A program made the position numbers and the translations under genes. Source: Paractinoplanes abujensis (GTDB lineage: Bacteria > Actinomycetota > Actinomycetes > Mycobacteriales > Micromonosporaceae). Taken from it: a stretch of DNA of 64,000 nucleotides. The stretch lies in NCBI RefSeq assembly GCF_014204895.1, contig NZ_JACHMF010000001.1:6448001-6512000 (forward strand), given 5' to 3'. This document shows positions 26,925 to 35,727 of the stretch, piece after piece; position 1 is the first letter of the stretch, and the number at the start of each line of letters is the position of its first letter. The notes below the pieces were generated by a model that made no database searches, was not told where the DNA came from, and saw nothing but the letters and a program-made list of their open reading frames with translations.

Positions 26925-29243
26925 GTGGCCGGCGTGACGTCGACCGCCTACGGCCCCGCCGAACTGCTGCAGCGACTGCGGGCCCGCACCCCGGCGACCG
27001 ACTCCCCCATCACCCACGTCGAGCAGATTCCCGCCCGTACGGGGAAGACCGCCCCCTGGCCCGCATGGGCGGCCCAGGGCGTGATCGCCGCCCTGGCCGA
27101 GAACGGCATCGCCCAGCCGTGGGAACACCAGGCCGCCGCGGCGTCACTGGCCGCCGCGGGCACCCACGTCGTGGTGGCCACGGGCACGGCCTCGGGCAAA
27201 TCGCTGGCCTATCAGCTGCCGGTGCTCACACGGCTGCTCGACGACCCGCGGGCGACGGCGCTCTACCTCTCGCCGACCAAGGCGCTGGCGGCCGACCAGC
27301 TGCGCGCGGTGGCCAAACTGGGCATCGACGGGGTGCGGCCGGCCACGTACGACGGTGACACCTCCCGCGAGGAACGCGAGTGGATCCGGCAGCACTCCCG
27401 GCTGGTGCTGACCAACCCCGACATGCTCCACCACAGCATGCTGCCCGGCCACGCACGCTGGGCCACCTTCCTGCGCCGCCTGGCGTACGTGGTGATCGAC
27501 GAATGTCATGCCTACCGCGGGGTGTTCGGCTCGCACGTCTCGCACGTGGTGCGCCGGCTGCGACGGCTCGCCGCCCGGTACGGCGGTTCGCCCACGTTCG
27601 TGCTGGCGTCGGCCACGTCCGGTGACCCCGCCGATGCCGCGTCGCGCCTGACCGGCCTGCCCGTGACCGCGGTGACCGAGGACACCTCGCCCCGCGGGGC
27701 GACCACGTTCGCGCTGTGGGAGCCGCCGCTGCTCCCGCCCGAGGAGCCAGACCTTCCCCCCGTACGACGGTCCGCCCTCAGCGAGACGTCCGAGCTGCTC
27801 ACCGACGCCGTGGTGGCGGGCACCCGCACCCTGGCGTTCATCCGCTCACGCCGCGGGGCCGAGGTGGTCGCGACGATGACCCGGCGCTCGCTCGACGAGG
27901 CCGTGCCGGGCCTGGGCGATCGCGTCGCGGCGTATCGAGCGGGCTACCTCAAGGAGGACCGCCGCAAGATCGAACGCGCGCTGCTCACGGGCGAACTGCT
28001 CGCACTGGCCTCGACCAACGCGCTCGAACTGGGGGTCGACCTGGTCGGGCTGGACGCGGTGCTGATCTGCGGCTACCCGGGCACGCGGGCGTCGCTCTGG
28101 CAGCAGGCCGGGCGGGCCGGGCGCGACGGGGGCTCGGCCTTGGCGGTGCTGATCGCACGGGACGATCCGCTCGACACGTACCTGGTGCACCATCCGGCGG
28201 CGTTGTTCGGCCGGCCGGTCGAGATGACAGTGCTCGACCCGGCCAACCCGTACGTGCTGGGACCGCAGCTGTGCTGTGCCGCATCCGAGATGCCGTTGAC
28301 GGCGGCCGACATGTCCCTTTTCGGGGCAGCTGCCGTGTCGGCGGTCGAGGGGTTGACCGCCTCGGGCGCGCTGCGGAAACGGCCGTCGGGCTGGTACTGG
28401 ACGCACCCCGGCCGCCCCGACGTCGACCTGCGCGGCGCGGGCGGCGCTCCCGTCTCGATCGTGGAGGCGTCGACGGGTCGCCTGCTGGGCACTGTCGACC
28501 AGACGTCGTCGCACGTCATGCTGCACACCGGCGCGGTCTACCTGCACCAGGGGGCGACCTACCTGGTCGACCACCTCGACCTGGAGGACGCGATCGCGCT
28601 GGTGCACCACGAGGAACCCGACTGGACGACCCAGGCCCGCGACGTCACCGACGTGGCCGTGCTGGGCATCCGCGACCACATCAGCGCCGGCCCGGTCGGC
28701 CTGTTCCTGGGCGACGTCGAAGTGACCAGCCAGGTCGTCTCCTACCAGCGCCGCCGCATCGCCACCGGCGAAGTGCTCGACACCAGGCCCCTGGACCTGC
28801 CCGTCCGCGACCTGCGCACCGTGGCCGTCTGGTTCACGATTTCTCCCCAGGCCCTCGACCGGGCCGGCGTCGAACCGCCCGACGTCCCCGGCGCCCTGCA
28901 CGCCGCCGAACACGCCGCGATCGGCCTGCTGCCGCTGATGGCCACCTGCGACCGCTGGGACATCGGCGGTCTCTCCACGGCCAACCACGTCGACACCGAG
29001 GCCCCCACAGTCTTCGTCTACGACGGCCACCCCGGCGGCGCCGGTTTCGCCGAACGCGCCTACGCGGTAGCCGCCGACTGGCTGGCCGCCACCCGCGAAG
29101 CGATCGCCGCGTGCACCTGCGAAACCGGCTGCCCGTCCTGCGTCCAGTCCCCCAAGTGCGGCAACGGCAACAACCCCCTGCACAAACCGGGCGCCGTCCA
29201 GGTCCTCGACACGGTCCTGGCCGCCCTGGCCGAGTCGAACTGA
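26925..29243 (+). CDS. MrfA-like DEAD/DEAH helicase with C-terminal Cys cluster
   Basis: 772 residues. Superfamily 2 helicase motifs: Walker [12 protein letters not shown] (about 86), DEXH-box [10 protein letters not shown] (about 192), SAT (LASATSGD), and motif [12 protein letters not shown] (about 392). The C-terminal DUF1998-type region carries four Cys in [16 protein letters not shown] (about 730-746), which in Bacillus MrfA binds zinc and is needed for repair of mitomycin C adducts. An ATP-dependent 3'-5' helicase in DNA repair is the best reading. Start is GTG 26925 (GTG 26934 possible). It shares an upstream region of 132 nt with bldG. The order bldG-helicase-Tad genes matches what I recall from Streptomyces. 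Confidence 0.9.
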   Translation: MAGVTSTAYGPAELLQRLRARTPATDSPITHVEQIPARTGKTAPWPAWAAQGVIAALAENGIAQPWEHQAAAASLAAAGTHVVVATGTASGKSLAYQLPVLTRLLDDPRATALYLSPTKALAADQLRAVAKLGIDGVRPATYDGDTSREEREWIRQHSRLVLTNPDMLHHSMLPGHARWATFLRRLAYVVIDECHAYRGVFGSHVSHVVRRLRRLAARYGGSPTFVLASATSGDPADAASRLTGLPVTAVTEDTSPRGATTFALWEPPLLPPEEPDLPPVRRSALSETSELLTDAVVAGTRTLAFIRSRRGAEVVATMTRRSLDEAVPGLGDRVAAYRAGYLKEDRRKIERALLTGELLALASTNALELGVDLVGLDAVLICGYPGTRASLWQQAGRAGRDGGSALAVLIARDDPLDTYLVHHPAALFGRPVEMTVLDPANPYVLGPQLCCAASEMPLTAADMSLFGAAAVSAVEGLTASGALRKRPSGWYWTHPGRPDVDLRGAGGAPVSIVEASTGRLLGTVDQTSSHVMLHTGAVYLHQGATYLVDHLDLEDAIALVHHEEPDWTTQARDVTDVAVLGIRDHISAGPVGLFLGDVEVTSQVVSYQRRRIATGEVLDTRPLDLPVRDLRTVAVWFTISPQALDRAGVEPPDVPGALHAAEHAAIGLLPLMATCDRWDIGGLSTANHVDTEAPTVFVYDGHPGGAGFAERAYAVAADWLAATREAIAACTCETGCPSCVQSPKCGNGNNPLHKPGAVQVLDTVLAALAESN

Positions 29244-29274
29244 GCTCGGCTCCGCCCCGCTCGAGCCGGCCATG

Positions 29275-29658
29275 TCATTCCGGCAGCGCGTAGACCGGGC
29301 CTGCCCGGGCTGTGGCCACCGCTCGGCCGCCGAAACCGAAGGCGACGCGGACCTCGACCTCGGCCGTGACGACGATGTCCAGGCCCTCGACCACGCACGA
29401 CGTCAGGCGGCCGTCGTTGGCCGTCACGAAGCGGGCGGCTCGGGCGCACGCCGTTCCGGGGCCGAAGACCGCCTGCACGCCGCCGGCCAGCGCGCCCAGG
29501 TCGGCGGCCGTGCGGGCCTGGTGACGGCCGACCCGGGCGGCGCCCACGCTCGCGCCGAAGACGCCCGCCAGGACCAGCACCAAACCGATCGCCAGGACGA
29601 GAAGCGTGGCCGCCCCGCGGTCCTTCCCGGCACCGGCACCAGCTCCGCCGGCTCTCAC
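29275..29658 (-). CDS. TadE/TadG-like pilus protein (Rv3654c type)
   Basis: 127 residues. DRGAATLLVLAIGLVLVLAG (about 13-32) is the pseudopilin-like N-terminal helix, with the G-A in place of the usual cleavage region. Two Cys in the remainder (GTACARAA and LTSCVVEG) may form a disulfide. It is the last gene of the Tad operon, overlapping the TadE gene by 4 nt. It corresponds to the Rv3654c-type helicase/secretion-neighbourhood proteins in mycobacteria, which are minor components of the Tad/Flp apparatus. Confidence 0.8.
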   Translation of the reverse strand: MRAGGAGAGAGKDRGAATLLVLAIGLVLVLAGVFGASVGAARVGRHQARTAADLGALAGGVQAVFGPGTACARAARFVTANDGRLTSCVVEGLDIVVTAEVEVRVAFGFGGRAVATARAGPVYALPE

Positions 29659-30014
29659 AGCACCGGCTCCGGTTCGCGTGCGGCCGTCGCCGACCCCTCG
29701 ACCGTGATCGCGGGCAACTGCGCGCCCAGCACCCGGAAACGCGCCCGCACGTGAACCGTCACGATCTCGCCGTCACCGCCCACCTCGACCGTGGCGCCCG
29801 CCGGGGCCACCCGGACCCCCGCCGCAGCACCGGAGTCACCGCGGGCTTCGGCCAGGGCCGCTTCGCGGGCGGCGTCGAGGCACTGGCCCTTGGCCGCCAC
29901 CGCCGACACCATCGCCAGGCCGGTCAGGAGCAGCAGCATCAGCGCCGGCAGCCCGGCCGCGAGCTCGGCCGTGAACGCTCCCCGGTCGCGACCGGGCCGC
30001 CGGCGCCGGATCAC
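29655..30014 (-). CDS. tadE: TadE-family minor pilin
   Basis: 119 residues: basic N-terminus, DRGAFTAELAAGLPALMLLL with the Glu at the TadE/pilin E5-like position, then a beta-rich periplasm-side domain (GEIVTVHVRARFRVLG). GTG 30014 overlaps the stop of the pilin gene (GTGA). TadE-like proteins are pseudopilins that join the Tad machine. The next gene follows with a 4-nt overlap. Confidence 0.85.
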   Translation of the reverse strand: MIRRRRPGRDRGAFTAELAAGLPALMLLLLTGLAMVSAVAAKGQCLDAAREAALAEARGDSGAAAGVRVAPAGATVEVGGDGEIVTVHVRARFRVLGAQLPAITVEGSATAAREPEPVL

Positions 30015-30196
30015 TTCAGCGCCCGGCCGATGACACCGGTCAGGGCCGCCATCACGGCCGAGCCGGTCAGGACCTTGTAGAGGATCCCGGCGAACGCGAC
30101 CGCCGCCAGTGTCCCGACGGCGTACTCGGCCGTGTTCATGCCGGCGTCGGCCGCCTCGGCCCGCAGCCGCGCGAAGTTCGCGATCAGTTTGCGCAC
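30011..30196 (-). CDS. Flp-type pilin (DUF4244 family)
   Basis: A small protein of 61 residues: MRKLIANFARLRAEAADAGM followed by NTAEYAVGTLAAVAFAGILY. G-M-N-T-A-E-Y is the prepilin cleavage motif (cut after Gly, Glu at +5), followed by the hydrophobic pilin helix. GTG 30196 has a strong AAGGAG site; the long open frame upstream is spurious. This is probably the major pilin subunit. A hairpin lies between tadC and this gene. The prepilin peptidase (TadV) is not in the window. Confidence 0.88.
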   Translation of the reverse strand: MRKLIANFARLRAEAADAGMNTAEYAVGTLAAVAFAGILYKVLTGSAVMAALTGVIGRALK

Positions 30197-30222
30197 GTGG
30201 TTCTCCTTCAGTTGGGTTGGCT

Positions 30223-30241
30223 GACCGGCCCGCGGCCGGTC
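30223..30241 (-). terminator. Perfect hairpin between tadC and the pilin gene
   Basis: GACCGGCC (30223-30230), 3-nt loop, GGCCGGTC (30234-30241), no U-run. It sits inside the operon just before the pilin ribosome site. It may be an attenuator or an mRNA-protection structure, allowing pilin to be made at a level different from the machinery. Confidence 0.6.
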
Positions 30242-30255
30242 CGATGGTCCGGGGG

Positions 30256-30996
30256 TCAGAGCACGTCCCCGAGGACCGCGATCAGCACCGGGACGAGCCC
30301 GGCGAGCAGAAAGGCGGGCAGGAAGCACAGCCCGAGCGGCAGCACGATCAGAACGCCGGCCCGCTGCGCCGCCGCCTCGACGGCGACCGTCCGGTCCGCC
30401 CGCAGGTCGTCGGCGAGCCCACCCAGCGCCTTGGCCAGGGCACCGCCGCTGGCGCTGGTGCGCACGGCCGCGGCGACGAGCCGGTCGGCGCCCGGCACCC
30501 CGTCGAGGTGCCCCCACGCCTCGGCCGGGGCCGCGCCCAGGGCCAGCGACCGGGCCGTCCGCTGCAACCGGGTGCCCAGCGGCCCGTCGAGAGCGTCGGC
30601 CACCGCGGCGGCTGCCCCGTCGACCGGCGCGCCCGCCCGCAGCGCCGCCGCCAGCAGGTCGGCCCCGAGCGGCAGGTCGGCCGCCGCGGCCCGGCGCTCC
30701 TGGCGGACGCGGGCCGGTTCGCGCCGTCGCAGGAAACGCTCGGCCCCCACCCCGGCCGCGACGCCCGGGAGGACGCCCCACCAGGTGCCGAGGTAGCCCG
30801 TGACGGCCAGCCCGGCCAGGACCGCCAGCAGCATCCGCAGCCGCCGCGAGCCGGCGACCGAGGTCTGCTCCGGGACCGGCCGCAGGAAACTCAACCGCCG
30901 TCGCGGGCCCGGCCGCAGCAGAGTCAGGCCCCGCCGGCCGGCCACCGGCGTGACGACCAGCGCGAACGCCGCCGCCACAAGCAACAGCGCGGTCAT
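30256..30996 (-). CDS. tadC: TadC, type II secretion F-domain pilus assembly protein
   Basis: 246 residues with membrane segments at the N-terminus (ALLLVAAAFALVV), middle (RMLLAVLAGLAVTGYLG) and C-terminus (GVLIVLPLGLCFLPAFLLAG), and the T2SSF core between (DLPLGADLLAAALRAGAPVD; TSASGGALAKALGGLADDLR). ATG 30996 overlaps the tadB stop by 4 nt. It is an inner-membrane platform protein of the Tad pilus. Confidence 0.9.
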   Translation of the reverse strand: MTALLLVAAAFALVVTPVAGRRGLTLLRPGPRRRLSFLRPVPEQTSVAGSRRLRMLLAVLAGLAVTGYLGTWWGVLPGVAAGVGAERFLRRREPARVRQERRAAAADLPLGADLLAAALRAGAPVDGAAAAVADALDGPLGTRLQRTARSLALGAAPAEAWGHLDGVPGADRLVAAAVRTSASGGALAKALGGLADDLRADRTVAVEAAAQRAGVLIVLPLGLCFLPAFLLAGLVPVLIAVLGDVL

Positions 30997-31712
30997 CGGG
31001 TCACCCCGCCGACGAGCCGCTCGGACCAGAGCAGGCCGCCCGCCTGCAACACCACCGCCGTCAGCCCGCAGGCCGCGCCGAGCGGGGTGTGCAGCAGCAC
31101 GCGCAGCGGGTCGGCGCCCATGGCCGCTCCGAGCGCGAGGCCGGCCACCGGCAGCGCCGCCAGCAGCATGGCCGTGGCGTGGGCCCCGGCCGCCTGGGCC
31201 CGGGCCGACGCACCAGCCCGGTCGGCGGCGCGCGCGTCGGCCTCGATCCGCTCGACCAGGTCGGCCGCGGGCGCGCCGGTGCGTTCGGCGAGACGCCACA
31301 CCGAGCCCATCAGCCGCCGCAGCCGGTCACCGGCTGGGGCTTCCGCCGCCGAGGGAAGCCCTGCCACGGGCGGTAACCCCGCCCGCAGATCGGCCGCCAG
31401 TCCCGCCAGAGCGTCCAGCGCCGCCGCCCGCTCGGCCCCCGCCCGCCGCCGCCGGGACCGCCGCATCACGGCCCGTCCCAGAAGAACCGCATAGGCTCCG
31501 GCCATCGCGGCCCCCGCCGGACCACCCGCGAGCAGCCCCGCCAGCACTGCGACCGTCACCCCACCGGCCACCGCCTGCCGCGGCGACCGGCCGGCCGTGA
31601 CGGCAACCCGGCGCGCGACGGTCACAACGGATACCCGGGGCAGCCGCACCCGCCGGTTCGGCAGCACCAGGACGAGCGCCCCCGCCACGAGCAACAGCGG
31701 TCCCCCGTTCAC
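30993..31712 (-). CDS. tadB: TadB, type II secretion F-domain pilus assembly protein
   Basis: 239 residues. Hydrophobic N-terminus (GGPLLLVAGALVLVL), a further membrane segment (AVAGGVTVAVLAGLLAGG), T2SSF core (ALDALAGLAADLRAGLPPVA; VWRLAERTGAPAADLVERIE) and C-terminal membrane helices. GTG 31712 overlaps the tadA stop (GTGA). It is the partner platform protein to TadC. The longer frame to 32564 is an antisense-like artefact of high GC. Confidence 0.9.
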   Translation of the reverse strand: MNGGPLLLVAGALVLVLPNRRVRLPRVSVVTVARRVAVTAGRSPRQAVAGGVTVAVLAGLLAGGPAGAAMAGAYAVLLGRAVMRRSRRRRAGAERAAALDALAGLAADLRAGLPPVAGLPSAAEAPAGDRLRRLMGSVWRLAERTGAPAADLVERIEADARAADRAGASARAQAAGAHATAMLLAALPVAGLALGAAMGADPLRVLLHTPLGAACGLTAVVLQAGGLLWSERLVGGVTR

Positions 31713-32932
31713 GGCGCCACCACCGGCGGGGTCAGCACCGCGGGCACGGCAACTCCACGGACGGCCAGCATGCGCGCCAGCGCCCCCGAGCCCGGCCCGG
31801 CGCCGTGCAAGCGCTGCCAGGCCGGCACCACGGTGGCCAGCCGATGCTCCCCCGAGGGCAGCAGCACGCTCACCGATTCGAGCACCCTGCCCCGATCCGT
31901 GCGCCGGACCTGCAGCACCACCTGCAGCGCGGCCACCACCTGGGCGTGCAGCGCGGCCCGGGGCAGCCCGCCGAGCAGCCCGAGCGCCTCGAGCCGGGCC
32001 GGAACGTCCGCCGGGGCGTTCGCGTGCAGCGTCCCCGCCCCGCCGTCGTGCCCGGTGTTGAGCGCGCCGAGCAGGTCGACGATCTCGGCCCCGCGGCACT
32101 CCCCCACGACCAGCCGGTCGGGGCGCATGCGCAGCGCCTGCCGCACCAGGTCGGTCAGCCCGACCGCACCCGCCCCCTCGACGTTCGCCGTGCGGGCCTG
32201 CAGAGCGACCACGTGTGGGTGCAGGGGGCGCAACTCGGCGGCGTCCTCCACGAGCACGATCCGCTCGGTCGGCGGCACCATGCCCAGCAGCGTGGCCAGC
32301 AGGGTCGTCTTGCCGCTGCCGGTGCCGCCGACGACCAGGTAGGCCAGCCGGGCGGCGACGATCGCCTCGAGCACCGGGGCCGCTGTCGGCGGGACGGTGC
32401 CGTGCTCGATCAGGTCGCTCAGCCGGAACGGCCGTTGCCGGAAGGTGCGCAACGACAGGTAGGGACCGTCGGTCGCGACCGGGGGCAGCACAGCGTGCAG
32501 GCGGGTGCCGTCGGGCAGACGGGCGTCCGCGTAGGGTTGGCCGTCGTCGAGTCGCCGGCCGCACGCGGCGGCGAGCCGCTGGGCCAACCGGCGCACCTCT
32601 TCCAGGCTGCCCAGCACGACGGGGGCCCGCCGCAGGCCGTCGCCACGGTCGACCCAGACGGCGAGCCCGTTCACCAGCACGTCGGTCACCTGCTGGTCGG
32701 CGAGCAGCGGGGCCAGTGGGCCGGCCCCGACCAACTGGTCGTGCACCCGGTCGGCCAGGCGCAGCACCGCCGTGTCACCCAGCGCCGCGGCGTCGGACTC
32801 GCTGCGCACCGCGTGCACGACCGCGGCCGGCGTCGCCTCGCCGCCGTCGACGGCGAACCGGTGCCGCACCCGGTCGGCCACAGCCGGGGCCGAGGCCGCG
32901 AGCCGGCTGCCCAGACCCGCGTACGCCGTCAC
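31709..32932 (-). CDS. tadA: TadA/VirB11-type pilus ATPase
   Basis: 407 residues. N-domain with VTDVLVNGLAVWVDRGDGL, then Walker A YLVVGGTGSGKTTLLATLLG (about 202), Asp box (VLVEDAAELRPLHPHV), the VirB11 arginine region RMRPDRLVVGECRG and the His box NTGHDGGAGTLHAN. This hexameric ATPase powers pilus assembly. GTG 32932 overlaps the tadZ stop (GTGA). Confidence 0.94.
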   Translation of the reverse strand: MTAYAGLGSRLAASAPAVADRVRHRFAVDGGEATPAAVVHAVRSESDAAALGDTAVLRLADRVHDQLVGAGPLAPLLADQQVTDVLVNGLAVWVDRGDGLRRAPVVLGSLEEVRRLAQRLAAACGRRLDDGQPYADARLPDGTRLHAVLPPVATDGPYLSLRTFRQRPFRLSDLIEHGTVPPTAAPVLEAIVAARLAYLVVGGTGSGKTTLLATLLGMVPPTERIVLVEDAAELRPLHPHVVALQARTANVEGAGAVGLTDLVRQALRMRPDRLVVGECRGAEIVDLLGALNTGHDGGAGTLHANAPADVPARLEALGLLGGLPRAALHAQVVAALQVVLQVRRTDRGRVLESVSVLLPSGEHRLATVVPAWQRLHGAGPGSGALARMLAVRGVAVPAVLTPPVVAP

Positions 32933-33999
32933 GCCGCCACCGCCGCGGAACCGGCCAGCAGGTCGCCGAGCAACCGCCGGCACAGGTCGGCCAGCGGGCC
33001 CTTGCCTTCGACGGCCGGCGGCAGCCCTCGTTCGGCGCCTTGGCTGATCGCCGGTTCGGGTCGCAGGGTGCCGATGAGCGGGAGCCCGAGCGCGGCCGAG
33101 ATCTCCCGCGGTTTGAGCTTGCCCGGGGCCGGCCCCCGCACCACGAGGGACAGCTCGCGGCGGTGGGCCTGGACCGTGCGCGCGATCCGGGCCGCGGCCG
33201 CTGACGCCCGCACCTCGGCCGGCACGATCAGCACCGCCTGGTCGGCGCACTCGAGCGCCAGCACCCCGGCGTCGTCGAGTCGGCGGGGCAGGTCGACCAC
33301 GATCACGTCGCGGGCCCGGCGACCGGCGTCGATGGTCGCGCCCATCGCCTCGGCCGGCACGAGCGGCGTCGTGTCGCGATCGAACGAGAGCACGACGAGG
33401 TCGCCCTGATGCGGTAGCGCCTCCAGCAGGGTGGGCGGGTCGACCCGGCCGCCCGCCTCGGCCAGCGCGGACCAGCGCAGACCGTCGCGCCGTTCCCACC
33501 CGAACATCAGATCGAGCCCGCCGCCGAGCGGGTCGGCGTCGATCAGCAGGGTGCGGTGCCGGGCGGCGGTCGCGGTCGTTGCCAGCCCGGCGGCCAGGGT
33601 GCTCGCGCCCGCGCCGCCGCGGCCGCCGATCACGGCCAGCACCCGGCCGACCGGTTGGTCGAGTTGCTCGGCGAAGCGGTCGACGACCCAGGCGTCGGCG
33701 ACGGGCAGTTCGGCGATGTGCTCGACGCCGTGGGCGTTCGCCGCCTTCCACATCGTCTCGGCGACCTCGCCCCGGCCGACGACGGCGACCCGGGAGCGGC
33801 GGGGCAGCCGGGCCCGCAGGCACGCGTCGAGCTGATCGGCGCCGATCAGGACCAGCGGGGCGGTGCCGTAGCGGGGGCGGGCCGCGGCCGGGTCGGGAGC
33901 GACGTCGATCTCGGTGCCACCGGCGGCGGCCAGGCGCAGCAGGTCGTCGAGCAGGTCGGGGTCGGAGGTGACGACGAGGGGCAGGCGGGCAACGGGCAT
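32929..33999 (-). CDS. tadZ: TadZ/CpaE-like MinD-family localisation ATPase
   Basis: 356 residues. N-terminal receiver-like region (LPLVVTSDPDLLDDLLRLAA), then a MinD/ParA-type deviant P-loop VIGGRGGAGASTLAAGLA (about 135) with Thr/Ser in place of the canonical GKT/S lysine pattern. The second motif is TLLIDADPLGGGLDLMFG and the third VIVVDLPRRLDD. Such proteins position the Tad apparatus at the pole; mycobacterial and Streptomyces homologues are annotated septum-site-determining protein Ssd. ATG 33999 has GGAGA eight bases upstream. It is the first gene of the seven-gene Tad operon. Confidence 0.88.
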   Translation of the reverse strand: MPVARLPLVVTSDPDLLDDLLRLAAAGGTEIDVAPDPAAARPRYGTAPLVLIGADQLDACLRARLPRRSRVAVVGRGEVAETMWKAANAHGVEHIAELPVADAWVVDRFAEQLDQPVGRVLAVIGGRGGAGASTLAAGLATTATAARHRTLLIDADPLGGGLDLMFGWERRDGLRWSALAEAGGRVDPPTLLEALPHQGDLVVLSFDRDTTPLVPAEAMGATIDAGRRARDVIVVDLPRRLDDAGVLALECADQAVLIVPAEVRASAAAARIARTVQAHRRELSLVVRGPAPGKLKPREISAALGLPLIGTLRPEPAISQGAERGLPPAVEGKGPLADLCRRLLGDLLAGSAAVAA

Positions 34000-34082
34000 C
34001 TGCGGTCTCCAGCGCGGGGCGGCGGTTGTGGCGCCCACCCTCGCCGCCCGCCGTGGCCGCGGCCAGGACGACCGGGCCCGGC

Positions 34083-34110
34083 TGTGGACAACCGGCGAGC
34101 CTGTGGATAT
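34083..34110. promoter_or_regulatory. Two DnaA-box-like sites upstream of tadZ
   Basis: TGTGGACAA (34083-34091) is the exact complement of TTGTCCACA, the actinobacterial DnaA-box consensus. TGTGGATAT (34102-34110) differs from a canonical box at one position. They lie in the same orientation, 10 bp apart, in the region between the divergent Tad operon and the STAS gene. Confidence 0.55.
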
Positions 34111-34215
34111 CGCGTTCTCGTCTGATCGATCTGCTATGGAAGCCGGGCCGTACGCGACGCGTGGAAGAGGCGCCCGTTGGGTATGTTGGACCGGACACGA
34201 ACCAATGGGGTTGGC

Positions 34216-34578
34216 ATGGAAAGTTCGATCAATCGTTCGCTCGACGCCGACGGCACTGCCGTCGTGTCCGTCAGTGGCGAGATCGATTTCTCAAATGCGG
34301 ACGAGGTGGCCGTCTGTGTGCGCGACGCCGTCTCCGAGTGGTCCCCGCCGGTCGTGCGGGTCGACCTGCGGGGCGCCACCTTCATCGACTCCACCGGCCT
34401 GGGCGCCCTGATCGAGGGCTATCGTGCCACCACCGCGATCGAAGCCCGCTTCCTCGTGGTCAACCCCACGCCGGCTTTTCGCCGCGTGCTCGACGTGACC
34501 GGTCTCTGCGACTTCTTCGGGTTGGGCGAGCCGGCTGAGGCCGAACCCGCCGAGCAGACGCAGGCCACCGGGGCCTGA
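34216..34578 (+). CDS. STAS-domain anti-sigma factor antagonist
   Basis: 120 residues, STAS fold: AVVSVSGEIDFSNADEVAVC, VVRVDLRGATFIDSTGLGAL with Ser in DSTG (about 58), then NPTPAFRRVLDVTGLCDFFG. A Glu/Pro/Ala-rich tail follows. ATG 34216 is preferred over a TTG at 34177 (GGGG lies upstream). No anti-sigma partner is adjacent, so it is an orphan antagonist. It follows the Tad operon divergently and ends before three consecutive hairpins. Confidence 0.88.
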   Translation: MESSINRSLDADGTAVVSVSGEIDFSNADEVAVCVRDAVSEWSPPVVRVDLRGATFIDSTGLGALIEGYRATTAIEARFLVVNPTPAFRRVLDVTGLCDFFGLGEPAEAEPAEQTQATGA

Positions 34579-34611
34579 GAGCCTTGGTCGGGGCCGAAGT
34601 TAAGGGAACGA

Positions 34612-34633
34612 CCCCCGTCGGGGGAGACGGGGG
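34612..34633 (+). terminator. Terminator hairpin after the STAS gene
   Basis: CCCCCGTC (34612-34619), 6-nt loop, GACGGGGG (34626-34633), located 33 nt after the STAS stop. First of three hairpins in a row. Confidence 0.7.
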
Positions 34634-34643
34634 CCGTCCGAGG

Positions 34644-34705
34644 ATTCGGCTCCGGGGGGGTCGAGCCGAATCGACTCGGTGATCGCGGGGGGCGCAATCA
34701 CCGAG
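34644..34705. terminator. Two further perfect hairpins in tandem
   Basis: ATTCGGCTC (34644-34652) pairs with GAGCCGAAT (34663-34671); CTCGGTGAT (34675-34683) pairs with ATCACCGAG (34697-34705). Each has a G-rich loop of 10-13 nt. With the preceding hairpin they form a 94-bp structured block. A small RNA or transcript-end region is possible, as is simple termination. Confidence 0.6.
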
Positions 34706-34887
34706 GGTTCTTGAGTGGTGGGGCGCGACCGTCACAACATGAATCCCGATCGCAACAGCACAAGCATGCCTCACAGAAGCAGCGCAGTCGAGTGCCGACT
34801 TGTAACTGAGTGCGATACTGCTGCCCGTCTGACCGAATTCACGGGCTGTCACGAGCCGAACGACCGCGCGCGTCGCGGGCGACGGCG

Positions 34888-35727
34888 ATGAACCACTTGC
34901 GACTACACTTGCCGCCCGTGGGCCTCAGTGCCGCGTTTTTCGACCTCGACAAGACGGTCATCGCCAAGTCCAGCGCGCTGGCCTTCGGCCGGCCGTTCTA
35001 CCGTGACGGCCTGATCAGCCGCCGCGACATGGTCAAGTCTGCTTACGCACAGCTGATGTTCCGGCTGGGCGGCGGGTCCGACGAGCAGGCGATGGCGCGC
35101 ACCCGCGACTACCTGGCCGCGCTGTGCAAGGGCTGGCGGGTCGAGCAGGTGCAGCAGATCGTCGCCGAGACTCTCGACGAGCTCATCAACCCGTACGTCT
35201 ATGCCGAGGCCGCCACCCTGATCGCCGAGCATCAGGCCGCCGGTCGCGACGTCGTGCTGGTCTCCGCCTCGGGCGACGAGATGGTGCGTCCGATCGGCGC
35301 GCTGCTCGGCATCACCGACATCATCGCCACCCGCATGAGCATCGTGGACGGACGTTACAGCGGCGAGGTCGAGTTCTACGCGGCCGGTCCCAGCAAGGTC
35401 GTCGGGGTGCGGGAGCTGGCCGCCGAGCGCGGTTACGACCTGACCGACTGCTATGCCTACTCCGATTCCAGCAGCGATCTGCCCCTGCTCGAGTCGGTCG
35501 GCCACCCGAGCGTGGTCAATCCCGATCGGGCCCTGCGCCGCTCCGCCGTCGAGAACGAGTGGCCCATCCTCGAGTTCCGTCACCCGATCCCGCTGGGTCA
35601 GCGCCTGCGTGACCGGCCCGCGGTGCCGGTCGCGGCCGCCGCCCTCGGGGTGGGCGTGGGGGCCGCCATCGGTTTGGCCATCTACGCCCGCCACCGCCGC
35701 ATCAAGACCTTCTCCCGTACGGCTTGA
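34888..35727 (+). CDS. HAD-IB family phosphatase with C-terminal membrane anchor
   Basis: 279 residues. HAD motif I FFDLDKTVIAKSSA (nucleophile Asp), motif II VVLVSASGDEMVRPIG, motif III Lys region GPSKVVGVRELA and motif IV YAYSDSSSDLPLLESVG, so all catalytic positions are present. The C-terminus has one hydrophobic helix (VAAAALGVGVGAAIGLAIYA) and a basic tail, making it membrane-tethered. The subgroup resembles SerB-like phosphatases; Streptomyces relatives in the same genomic place are annotated as linked to morphological differentiation (from memory). ATG 34888 is preferred; GTG 34918 is possible. The substrate is unknown. Confidence 0.85.
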   Translation: MNHLRLHLPPVGLSAAFFDLDKTVIAKSSALAFGRPFYRDGLISRRDMVKSAYAQLMFRLGGGSDEQAMARTRDYLAALCKGWRVEQVQQIVAETLDELINPYVYAEAATLIAEHQAAGRDVVLVSASGDEMVRPIGALLGITDIIATRMSIVDGRYSGEVEFYAAGPSKVVGVRELAAERGYDLTDCYAYSDSSSDLPLLESVGHPSVVNPDRALRRSAVENEWPILEFRHPIPLGQRLRDRPAVPVAAAALGVGVGAAIGLAIYARHRRIKTFSRTA

